Source: Bacteroidia bacterium (GTDB lineage: Bacteria > Bacteroidota > Bacteroidia > J057). From it: 64,000 nt of DNA. Each line of letters begins with the position of its first letter. Positions within the stretch are counted from its first letter, which is position 1. The notes beneath the pieces were generated by a model. That model ran no database searches. It was not told the origin of the DNA and saw only the letters and a program-made list of their open reading frames with translations. The stretch covers positions 2,232,001 through 2,296,000 of the forward strand of contig JAWKNO010000002.1 of assembly GCA_041391665.1 (NCBI GenBank). Reading direction: 5' to 3'. Below, in pieces: positions 33,961-45,400 of the stretch. A program made the position numbers and the translations under genes.

Positions 33961-35784
33961 TTAAAGTGCATATAACATTCCCGCAAGGGTAGCTGTGAGA
34001 AAACAAGCGATCGTTCCACCGATCAGTGCCTTAAATCCGAGCGAAGCAAGCGTTACCCGCTGGCTGGGCGCAATTGCGCTGATTCCGCCGATCTGAATGC
34101 CGATGGAAGCAAAGTTGGAAAATCCGCACAAGGCATAGGTTGCGATGATGACGGATTTATAATTAAGAATCAACCCCGAAGATTTGACACTTCCCAGTGT
34201 AGCATAGGCAACAAATTCATTAATAATGGTTTTTTCTCCGAGCATTTGCCCGACAATCACCATGTCTTCAGAAGGTACGCCCAGCAGCCAGGCAACCGGG
34301 GCAAAAATCAACCCAAAAATATACTCCAGATTAAACTGTGCATATCGCCCTTCCGTCACAGCATTTACCCAATCATTTAATCCCACTGAAGCACCAAAAA
34401 GGTCAGCAACAAAATAATTGATCATCTTGATCAGGGAAATAAACACAAGAAGCATAACCCCCACATTCACCGCAAGCTTAAGTCCGTCAGTTGTTCCGTT
34501 GGAAATAGCGTCAAGCACATTGGAGCCAATCCGTTCTTTGGGGATTTCGAGTTCTTCGTTAAATTTTTCCGTTTCGGGAACCAGCATTTTTGCCGCCACA
34601 ATCGCCGCCGGAGCAGACATAATGGAAGCGATGAGCAGGTGCGTGGCAAATAGCTCCTGTGCTGCCCGGTCTGGCCCGCCAAGGTAGCCTACATACGCGG
34701 CAAATACGCCTCCGGCTATCGTGGCCATACCTCCGGTCATGAGGGTCATGATCTCCGAACGGGTCATATTGGCTACGTAGGGTTTGATCAACAGGGGTGC
34801 TTCAGTCTGTCCCATAAAAATATTCCCCGCTGCCGAAAGACTTTCGGCTCCCGACAGGCCCATCGTGCGTTTCATTACCCAGGCAAATCCGTAAACGACT
34901 TTTTGCAAAATCCCCAGATAATACAAAATTGACATCAACGCCGAAAAGAAAACGATGGTCGGTAAAATCTGAAAGGCGAAAATATATCCAAATGAATTTA
35001 CATTCGTCACCAATCCTTCAAAGAGGAATGCGGCTCCGGCGTGGGTGAAGTCCATTACCTTTACAAAAAACTTGGCGATGAGTTCGAATACCGTTTTGAC
35101 ACCGGGTACTTTTAACACCAATACCGCAAGGAATAGTTGAAGTCCCATTCCTGTGCCGACCAGCCTCCAGTTAATCGCTTTACGGTTGCTGCTGAAAAGC
35201 CATGCACAAAGCAGCAAAAATACTACCCCCAGCAATCCTCTTACGACATCCATAAAAGAGAAAGAGGGAATCACCAGTTGATCGGCCTTGAAAAGAAGGA
35301 ATGATTTCGATGTTCCGGTCAGCCGCAGCTTGTGTTTTTCATCAAGTGATGCTTTGAATTTTTGTACCCGCCGAAGGGATGAAATGCCTTTATCGGTCTG
35401 TGTTGCGACGACTTCTCCTTCGGCAAACAGTTGGAGTAAGGGTGCGTTATTTTGGGCCGAATAAGTAATAGAGTCAATGGTTTTACTTACAGGCACCAAT
35501 TCGTAAAATAGAGAAATGCTGTCTCCATTTAATGTCCATGAACCCGTTTCCGGGGCAGGCATCCCGGCCACCATAAATGAAAATGTTCCATCGGATTGGA
35601 TTAAAAACCGGTTTTTTGTTCCCGTTTTTTCGCTTACGGCACCATTGGCATCGGTAATTCCGGCAATTGTCCAGTTGTAAACGAGTGTTTCTGTTTTCAG
35701 GGTATCTGCTGCAAATGCTGGTTCTACAAACGTCAGCAGGCAAAAAAGGCAGCCCAAAAAGGATTGGCAAAGCCGGAGAATCAT
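33961..35784 (-). CDS. Concentrative nucleoside transporter with an added periplasmic N-terminal domain
   Basis: 607 residues. Residues about 180-607 are a CNT-family transporter, with GQTEAPLLIKPYVANMTRSE, NEFVAYATLGS, YALCGFSNFASIGIQIGG and about ten membrane helices. It would take up nucleosides with Na+ or H+. Residues 1-25 form a signal peptide and 26-165 an extra beta-rich domain (NRFLIQSDGTFSFMVAGM, GSWTLNGDSISLFYEL) like the lipocalin-like domains common in Bacteroidota. NupC-type proteins are about 400 residues long, so the first 170 residues are a fusion. The domain may bind substrate or gate entry in the periplasm; this is inference. Confidence 0.88.
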   Translation of the reverse strand: MILRLCQSFLGCLFCLLTFVEPAFAADTLKTETLVYNWTIAGITDANGAVSEKTGTKNRFLIQSDGTFSFMVAGMPAPETGSWTLNGDSISLFYELVPVSKTIDSITYSAQNNAPLLQLFAEGEVVATQTDKGISSLRRVQKFKASLDEKHKLRLTGTSKSFLLFKADQLVIPSFSFMDVVRGLLGVVFLLLCAWLFSSNRKAINWRLVGTGMGLQLFLAVLVLKVPGVKTVFELIAKFFVKVMDFTHAGAAFLFEGLVTNVNSFGYIFAFQILPTIVFFSALMSILYYLGILQKVVYGFAWVMKRTMGLSGAESLSAAGNIFMGQTEAPLLIKPYVANMTRSEIMTLMTGGMATIAGGVFAAYVGYLGGPDRAAQELFATHLLIASIMSAPAAIVAAKMLVPETEKFNEELEIPKERIGSNVLDAISNGTTDGLKLAVNVGVMLLVFISLIKMINYFVADLFGASVGLNDWVNAVTEGRYAQFNLEYIFGLIFAPVAWLLGVPSEDMVIVGQMLGEKTIINEFVAYATLGSVKSSGLILNYKSVIIATYALCGFSNFASIGIQIGGISAIAPSQRVTLASLGFKALIGGTIACFLTATLAGMLYAL

Positions 35785-36409
35785 ATTGGGTAATTTAGAT
35801 TTGGCTAATTTCGGGGAAATGTAGCCAGAACTAAGGTAAATGCCAAAAACCTTCGATACCTTGATCGAAGATCATCCCCTGCCTTTGAACGCAAAGTACC
35901 GCAGAGTACCACGCAGAGTAACACAGAGACTACAATCCCCTTTGTGTTACTTTGCACTTCCTTTGCGTCCTTCGCGTGAACCATCGCGATGTTGATCGGA
36001 GATCTGTTCCCTGCTTTTAGACGCAGAGGACCGCAGAGTACCACGCAGAGTAACACAGAGGTTACAATCATCCCCTTTGTGTTACTTTGCGATCCCTCTG
36101 CGTCCTCGGCGTGAACCATCGCGATGTTGATCGGAGATCTGTTCCCCGCTTTTAGACGCAGAGGACCGCAGAGTACCACGCAGAGTAACACAGAGACTAC
36201 AATCCCCTTTGCGTTACTTTGCGATTCCTTTGCGTACTCTGCGTGAACCATCGCGATGTTGATCGGAGATCTGTTCCCCGCTTTTTGACGCAAAGTACCG
36301 CAGAGTACCACGCAGAGTAACACAGAGACTACAATCCCCTTTGTGTTACTTTGCGCTTCCTTTGCGTCCTTCGCGTGAACCATCGCGATGTTGATCGGAG
36401 ATTATTTAT
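35785..36409. repeat. Tandem 132-135-bp repeats, four copies
   Basis: The motif CATCGCGATGTTGATCGGAG starts at 35982, 36117, 36249 and 36381, spaced 135, 132 and 132 bp. Each unit holds CGCAGAGTAACACAGAG and a near-complement CTTTGTGTTACTTTGCG, so it folds into a long imperfect hairpin. The region lies between the transporter gene and the giant surface-protein gene. Because the period is a multiple of three, a 192-codon frame (36383-35805, minus) stays open, but its product is repetitive and I do not treat it as a gene. Confidence 0.85.
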
Positions 36410-39400
36410 CTACCTCAACAACGTGATCGATCCTTTGACCAGATATGGCCGGCCATTATATGCGATGCCCCGAGCAATGAATACATACACGCCTTCTCCC
36501 ACATCTTTACCGTTATATCTGCCATCCCAGCCGTCCTCAATATTGTTGGTTTCAAATACCTTCATTCCCCAGCGGCTGAAGATTTGCAGATTGTACGTTT
36601 CGATCCGCGAGCCTTTGAGAACAAAAATATCATTGACCTGGTCACCATTGGGGGTAAAGGCATTGGGCGCGTAGAGAATAAATTCTACATCCAGACACAC
36701 TTCATTCGAAAGGCTCATCACCTGGTTGCCACCTTTTTCAATAGCCCAGATCCGATAGCAATACAATCCCTGTGGAAGGGTGGTATTGTCGTCAGTGTAA
36801 GTCGTATCTGTCCCGTCAACAATTGCGACAAGATCCCATTTACCGGCAGAATCATTATACACCTCAATCCGGTAATTGGCTACCCCCTGCCGCCATTCTT
36901 TATAGGAATTCCACGATAGTTTGTTCGAACCTGCGCCCTGAGAGTTTTTCTCCGCTGCTACCACTACGGTTTTGCCGATATTGCTGATCGGGGTGTTGTT
37001 GCCGCAGCTGTCCTGGGCGGAGATTCGATAAGCGTAGGACTCAAACGCTACCTCCACATTTTGATCGAGAAACTTCTCATCATCGGGTGAAAGTGCCGCA
37101 ATGGTCTGGAACGCGCCTCCCCGTTCGGCTTTTTGCAGATGGATAATCACCGCACCCGGGAGATCGATTTCTTTCCACTCGACCAACACGTCGCGGTTGT
37201 TTTCGACGGTTGCTCGCAGCACTTCCGGCGAACGCCCCACTACTCCACTCCAGTTGACAGCCATGGTCGTATCACTCCATGACTCCTGCACCGGAAGTTC
37301 ACCCGTGGCTTTGATGCGGTAAGCATAATCGCTAAAGCAAGTTTCCACAGGGTCAGAGAAACGGTTGACTGTGCCCGGTACGATGCCGAGGAATGTAATG
37401 TCCAGCTTATTGTAGGAGTTGACCCGGTAAATCTCATATTGTTCTACCGATGGCCATCCTTTATACATATTCCATGAGATCACAATTTCTCCTGGAATTG
37501 GCGTGGCCAGAACATCTATCGTACAATGGCTATTTGTCAGGCTCAGGCTCGATTCAGAGCCACAATAGTTGGTAACGGCCACTTTGTAACAGTAGCTGTT
37601 TTGCGTAGTCTGCAACCCCTTGTCGATGAAAATAGTATCATTGATATAATCCGTGGTATATACCGGAATATAACCCAGAGCCGGATCCTCCCTATATACG
37701 GTATAGGACTTGAAGTCATCGTCATCATGAGGGGCAAATTTTACCTCTACCTGCTCATCACTTACGACAGAGACTGCGTGAATCCGTATCGGAGAAGGAA
37801 CAATATCTCCCAATACATTGATCAGGTTGGGTTTCGAAATCACAACCTCGCAGCCCAGCGAATCTATTGCTGTCAGTGTAACCAGATAGGTGCCAGCCTG
37901 TGTATAGGCATGCACGACGGAGTCTTTCAGTGAAGTGGCCGCACTGCCATCACCAAAGTTCCAGCGCCAGGTTGCTATTCCCCGCAACCCGCTTCCCGTA
38001 GCATGGAAAGTGGCTGCTATAGGCGGACAACCCGATTCATAATCTACAGTAAAATCTGCGTCTGGATGATCCAGTACCACATGGTTGATTTTTGTAATTT
38101 CATCGGCACAACCAAAGGCATCTTCCACATACAGGTTGATGGTATAGATTCCATCCTGCGTATAGGTATGCACAGGGTTCTGCTGATTTGACTGCTGTCC
38201 GTCCCCAAAATCCCACTGCCATACGGAAGGAATATGCCACGTCAGGTCGCGGAAGGTAATGGTTTTCTCAGAACAGCCGATCGTATCGGAAGCGGTAAAG
38301 TCTGCCAATGGCAATGGACGCAAATACACCATCTGATGTGTCGAGTCCACACAACCGTTTTGATCAGTAACCACCAGTGTAACCCGATAACTGCCTACGG
38401 ATTGGAAGAAGTAGGACATATTCTGGGAAATGGCAACAGGTGTATTATTGATCATCCACTGCCATTGATTGATGCCGTAGGGACTAGAACTCCAGTCCTC
38501 GAAATTGACCGTAAATGGCCCGCAACTGGTGGTGTCGGAGGCAGAAATCACGGCATTCGGAGACTCATATATTTCGATAAAATTATCCCGCACAATTGTG
38601 TCCTTACAACCGAGAATATTGGTAACGATAAGCGTGACCGTATAGTCTCCGTTTTGTGTATAGGTATGGGTAGGATTCTGCTGCACGGATCCTGTACCGT
38701 CGCCAAAATTCCAGACCCAGCCGGTCAACGTCGTATCAGCGAGCGATGTGCTGGTAAAGTGTACGGTTGAATTCACACATCCATTCACAATGTCAGCCGT
38801 ATAGTTTGCATCGGGATGAGAAAGGCGGATATAATTCAGGCGGGTAAGCGTATCTGTACAGCCATTTTCATCAAATACGATCAGTCGCACGGTATATACG
38901 CCGTCCTGCATATAGGTGTGGATTGGGTTTCTGTCAGTAGATCCGGACCCATCGCCAAAGTCCCACAACCAGCCTGTAACCGGGTACGCACCTGTTGAGA
39001 AATTGCGGAAATCGGCAGTATGCGGTGCACAGCCCAATGTATCGCGGGTGTTGAAGTCGGCTACTGGTTGATCTGTAGAAACCACCGTCCGGGAAACCAC
39101 ATCGGTACAGCCGTTGGCATCCTGTACAAACATCGTAACAACATAAGTCCCGGGAACCATATAGGTGTACAGCGGTTCCTGTTGATGTGAGGTATCACCA
39201 TTTCCAAAATCCCACAGCCAGCTTACAATCGGCGCAGAAACTGTTTGTGTCTGGTCATTGATATTCAGGCTGAAAGGTGTACAACCGATGGAGTCAGGCA
39301 GACTAAATCCTGCAACAGGAGGAGTCGAAACCGTAATGGCATTACTTATCACGTGCGTTTTGGTACAACCCAGCACATTGGTTACGGTCAGGGTTACAGT

Positions 39401-42400
39401 GTACTGGCCGGGTGTGTGATAGACATGGGTCGGATTTTTCACGATCGATGTCGTTCCATCACCAAAGGTCCACAACCAGCTTACCAGCGTTGTATCGGCA
39501 ATGGACTGATCAGTAAAGGAGACCATCATTCCCGGACAACCCACCGCAGGAGTATAGGTAAAAGCAGGTTGCGGGTTGGAAAGATGGATATAGTTGGGTT
39601 TCACCAATGTATCGCGGCATCCGTTTACATCCACTGCGACCAGACTTACATCGTAGTTTCCATCATGATTGTAAGTGTGGGTGGGGAATTGTAAGGTCGA
39701 AGTTCCCCCGTCACCAAAGTTCCATAGCCATCCTACCAGCGGATAGTTACCGCCCGAAAGATCATTAAACATAATCGTTACCGGCGAACAATCAATCGTA
39801 TCCACAGTCATGAAGTTGGCGGTGGGCAGGGTAAGCGAAATAACCGGTCGGCTGAAACTGCTGGTACAACCATTGTTGTCGGTGGTTGTCAGTGTAACAT
39901 TGTAAGTCCCCGGCGCCAGGTAGGTATGATTAGGATTTTGTGCAGAAGAAATGCCACCGTCCCCAAAGTTCCAGTTCCAGTTGACTATAGGTGAACCATT
40001 ACCTGTTGAAAAATCGGTAAAGCTGGCATTAAACGGTGTACAACCCTGGATACCATCAGGTACAAAAAGCGTATTGGGGCCATTTCTGACAATGATCGTG
40101 TCCACTTTGGTACGGGTATCCGAACAACCGAAAATATTGGTTATCGTCAGGCTGACTGTATAAGTCCCACTGCTGGCATACACATGGGAAGGGTTGGGCA
40201 GGCTGCTGGTCTGTCCGTCGCCAAAGCTCCAATGGTAGGTGGCAATCGTTGTATCCTCCAGGGAAGTATTGGTGAAGTTTACCTGAGATGCCGGGCATAT
40301 CACATGTTTGTCTTCGGTAAAATCTGCCACAGGGTGGTCCAGTCTGATCATAGGCCGTGTGGTTGTTCCGCTACAGCCATTAGCATCCACAATGGTCAGA
40401 GATACGGTATAGTTTCCATCGCTGGTATAAGTATGTGTCGGAAATGGCTGGCTCGAAGTGCTGCCATCTCCAAAGTCCCACAACCAACTCACCGATGGTG
40501 CATTCCCAATCGTCTGGTCCGTAAATACCACCGTAAACGGCGCACAACCCATACTGTCGGTAGCACTGAAATCGGGCACCGGCAGCGGATGTACGGTAAC
40601 GGTATGGATAGCTGTATCCCGGCAGCCATTGGCATCACGAATAATCAACCTTACATCATAATTGCCCGACATCGAAAAGTTTTGCGAAGGATTGGGCGTT
40701 GTGGATGTATTACCGTTGGCAAAGTCCCAGTTATAATTTGTGATGGCTGCACCCGAAGGAACCGAAGTATTAAAAAACTGTAGCGAAAAAGGCATACAAG
40801 CCGCAGTGTCTGCGGGCATAAAACCTGCCAGCGGCGGCGTGCGAACTACGATAATATTGGTTTTCACCTCGGTATCTGTACAGTTGAGCACATTGGTAAC
40901 CGTAAGGCTTACCGAATATGTACCCGGACTATTGTACACATGCTGGGGATTGGGTAATGTGGAAGTTGTGCCATCGCCAAAATTCCACAGCCACTGGTTC
41001 AAGGTCGTATCTGCAATGGATACATCCGTAAAATTCACTACCAGCCCCGGACAACCTGTACCTGGAGAGAAGGTGAAGTTTGCCTGAGGATGGGTAAGGC
41101 GGATATAGTTGGGGCGCGTCAGGGTATCAGAACAACCATTGGCATCCAGCACAACCAACTGAACGGTATAAAGACCGTCGCTGGCATAGGTATGCGAAGG
41201 ATTCGGACCCGTAGCGGTATTGCCGTCACCGAAGTTCCACCACCAACTGATAATCGGAAATGCGCTGGTGGAAATGCTCGTAAACTGAATACTCTCTGGC
41301 GCACAGCCCACACGTTTATTTGCCACAAAATCAGGTATAGGCAATTGACGGGCATTGATCATCATACTGGTATCACTGATACAACCGTTGCCATCTGTCA
41401 CACGCAAAGTTACGGTGTACTGACCGGCATTTGTATAGGTATGGATCGGGCTCTGCGCTGAAGAAAGACTTCCGTCGCCAAAATTCCATTCCCAAATGAT
41501 AATCGGAGAATTGGTAGGCTGCGAGTTGTCGGTAAATGAAACCGTTACCGGTGTACAATCATCTATCGTCGAAGGAATAAACGACGCTACAGGTGGCTGT
41601 AATACTTCCACCTGACCAAATGCGGTGTCCTGACAACCCATAGAATTGGTGATTACCAGGCTGACCGTATACAATCCGGGCTGGTTGAACATATGCACCG
41701 GATTTTGTTGCGTCGAGGTCCCTCCGTCGCCAAAGTTCCAGAACCAGCCGATCAGCGGATAATCAGGCGTGGATATATCGCGGAAGGTAACTATTCCCCC
41801 CGGACAAGTCACATCTATATCCTGTGTAAACGCTGCCACCGGACGGGTCAGGTTGATATAGTCGGGTTTTACCAGTGTATCTGAACAACCCGCCATATCC
41901 CATACAATCAGACTTACCGTATATATGCCGGTGCCAGGATAACTATGCGCCGGATTTTTCAACGTACTGGTCGTACCATCTCCAAAGCTCCACAACCACG
42001 CCACAATGGGCTGATTTCCGGTAGAAAGATCTGCAAACGCTACACTGCCTGCACAACCGACACTGTCAGTACTGATAAAGTTGGCTGTAGGTCTGTACAG
42101 GGAATTGATAACCAGCGAATGACTTGCGGTACATCCGTTGTTGTCTGTAGTTGTAAGCGTAACATTGTATGAACCCGGATTTGGATAGGAAGTATGCGGG
42201 TTTCGGATGGTAGATGTGCTGCCATTTCCAAAATCCCACAACCAACCGACAAGCGCTGCAGAATTGCCGACCGAAAGATCATTAAACGTTACCTCCATCG
42301 GGAAACAATCAGAAGTATCCGAAGCGGCAAATGAAGGTGTGGGCGGTGTGAATACCTCAATCATATTGGTCCGGACACGGGTATCACTACAGTTATTGAC

Positions 42401-45400
42401 ATTGGTAATGGTCAATGTTACCGTATAAAATCCCGGAATACTATATACATGACCGGGGTTCTGGGTACTGGAAGTCGTACCGTCACCAAAGTCCCACAGC
42501 CAGGTCATAAGCGTCGTATCCGGCACTGAAATGTCAGTAAACTGCAATGTGGTTCCCGGGCAAACCTTATTCTGGTCTACAGAAAAATTCGCCACCGGGT
42601 GTGAAAGATGGATATAGTTGGGTTTGACCAATGTATCCTTACAACCGTTGACATCTGTAACAATGAGTGAGACAGGATATACCCCGTCATTTGCATAGGA
42701 ATTGACCGGAACAGGTGAAGTGGAAGTATTGCCATCGCCAAAATTCCACAACCAGTTGGTCAGGACATAGTTGCTGCTCGTATGATCAAAGAAGGTAATA
42801 TCTGTCGGCGCACAATCGGTGCTGTCGCTCGCTACAAAATTGGCGGTAGGTCTGAGAAAAACCGTGATATCCCTGACAAATGTATCGCGACAACCATTGG
42901 CATCTACTGCCGTCAGGCTGACCGGGTACACGCCTGCCGGCGTAAAAGTATGCGGACTCTGCATCAGCGCAGATGTTGTCCCATCGGCATAATTCCACAA
43001 CCAGCTGACGACTGGCGTACTGCCCGCAACCGTTGTATTGGTAAAGACTACCTGTAAAGGTTCGCAACCCTGATCTACGGAAGGAGTAAATTGTGCTGTT
43101 GCCCGCTGGATCACCTGAATAATGGCGGTTTTGACTTCTGTATCAGAACAGTTCAGCGCGTTGGTAACGGTCAGCGTTACGGTGTACATGCCCGCAGTGG
43201 TGTACATATGCGAGGGATGTTGGGTGCTGGCAGTGGTACCATCGCCAAAGTCCCACAACCAGGTAGTGAGCGGATGATCCGCTAGCGAAACATCCCGAAA
43301 GTCAACAATCGTACCGGGGCAAATAAAAGCTCTGTTCCAGGTGAAATTTGCCACCGGATTGGTCAGTTTTACGTAGTTGGGTTTGGTGACTGTGTTGGTA
43401 CAACCCTTCGTATCCGTAACCTTCAGCGAAACGGTGTAGTTTCCATTTCCATTATAGGTATGCAAGGGGTTTTTCACTACGGCGGTATTCCCATCTCCAA
43501 ATGTCCACAACCACTGATTGATCGGGCTGGGGCCTGAGGAAAGGTCGGTAAATGCAACCGGCAGCGGTGCGCAACCGAGGGTATCATTGGCAGTAAAAGC
43601 CGCCTGAGGAATGCCAAAAACATCGATTCGTTTTGTTTTTATACTCTGGCAACCATTCGCGTCAGTGACAGTCAGGCTGGAATTAAAACTTCCCGCCGTC
43701 GTGTAGGTATAGGTCGGATTGGAAATCAGCGAAGTGGCTCCATTTCCAAAGTCCCAGTTCCACGACACAATGGGCGCCGCACCTGCCACAGAGCCGTCGG
43801 TAAATGTTACCGGGAAAGGCAGACAGTCGGCAGAATCAGAAACCGTAAATTGCGCCACTGGCGGATTCAGTACAGTGATTGTATTCACAACCGTGGTTGT
43901 ATCAGCACAGCCGAGAATATTCCTCACGATCAGCGTGACCGAGTATGTTCCGGGCAGGCTGTATGAATGGCTGGGATTCTGCTGATTGGAAGTACCGCCG
44001 TCTCCGAATGTCCAGAACCAGCTGGTAATCGTCGTGTCGGCAATCGAAAGATCCGTGAAAGTAACGCCGATCGGAATGCCCGGACAAACGGTATTCTGAT
44101 CCCAGTTAAACTGTGCAGTCGGATGGGAAAGGCGGATATAATTGGGCCGAACGAGCGTATCACGACAACCGTGAATGTCTTCCGTAATCAAAGTGACACT
44201 GTAAATGCCATCGCTGGCATAAGTATGCACAGGATTTGTGATGTATTCGACACTGTCGCCATCTCCAAAAAACCATTTCGTATAGACAATATTGTAAGGG
44301 CTGGAAGTCTGATTGATAAACCGTACAGTCTGTGGGGCACAACCCAGTGTATCTGCACTGCGAAAATCTGCGACAGGAATTTCCCACGAACGGACAGACT
44401 TGCTGGAAGTTGTCTGGCAGCCATTGTTATCCGTAGTAGTCAATGTCACATTATAAACACCGGGAGTTGTCCAGGTATAGGAAGGATTGGGCGCCAGTGA
44501 AGTTGCACCATTTCCAAAATCCCAGCTCCATGCCACTATATTTGCATCGCCAGGTACAGAAATATCCGTAAAGCTGATGGTAAATGGATTACAATCTGCC
44601 GAGTCCGACATCGTAAACTGTGTGACTGGTGGAGTCAACACCTCAATCTGGTTGGCCTGTGAAAATGTACTTTGACAGCCCAAAACATTCGTAACTGTCA
44701 GCGTCGTCGTGTAGATACCCGGGCTGCTGTAAGAATGAGAGGGATTCTGCAGGTTGGAAGTACCGCCGTCTCCAAATTGCCAGAACCAGGTAACAATTGT
44801 CGTATCAGGTACCGAAGCATCGGTAAAAGTCACCCCCACAGGAATATTGGGACACACCCGGTTCTGATCAAAAGTATAACCTGCCACCGGATGAGAAAGG
44901 CGAATATAGTTGACCTTCGTCAGCGAATCCTTACAACCGTTCTGATCAGTTACGACTAATTTTACAGAATAATCCCCATCGCTGGTGTATGTATGGGTAG
45001 GCGTAGCCAGTGATGAAGTCGTACCATCGCCAAAATCCCATAACCACGAAATCTTTATGGCAGCCGTTGTCGTTAGGTCGGAGAAAAATATCGGTGTAGG
45101 CGAACATCCTACGGTCTGATTCGCGATAAAATCCACAACTGGAGATTCGAGCGCTTCGACAATCTCCGTGGACTGACTGCTACAACCATTGGCGTCGGTA
45201 ACAGTAAGTCTGACGATATAACCTCCGGGATTGTTGTACACATAAGTCGGATTGGGAATGACGGCAGACCCTACGCCATCGCCAAAATTCCAGTTCCAGT
45301 TTACGATCGAGCCAGAACCAGTAATTGAAGCATCTGAAAGCAGCACGGTCAATGGCGTACAGCCCTGAGGAGGTGAAGCAGTAAAATCAGACACCGGAGG

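Noticed and set aside
35805..36383. 192-codon repetitive frame
   Set aside because: It stays open only because the repeat period is a multiple of three. The translation is four copies of the same non-protein-like unit.
35870..36404. CRISPR array
   Set aside because: The units are 132-135 bp with no short constant repeat alternating with unique spacers, and no cas gene is in the window.
38234..38770. 178-codon plus-strand frame, and similar ones up to 49.8 kb
   Set aside because: They are antisense shadows of the PKD repeats and recur with the same period.
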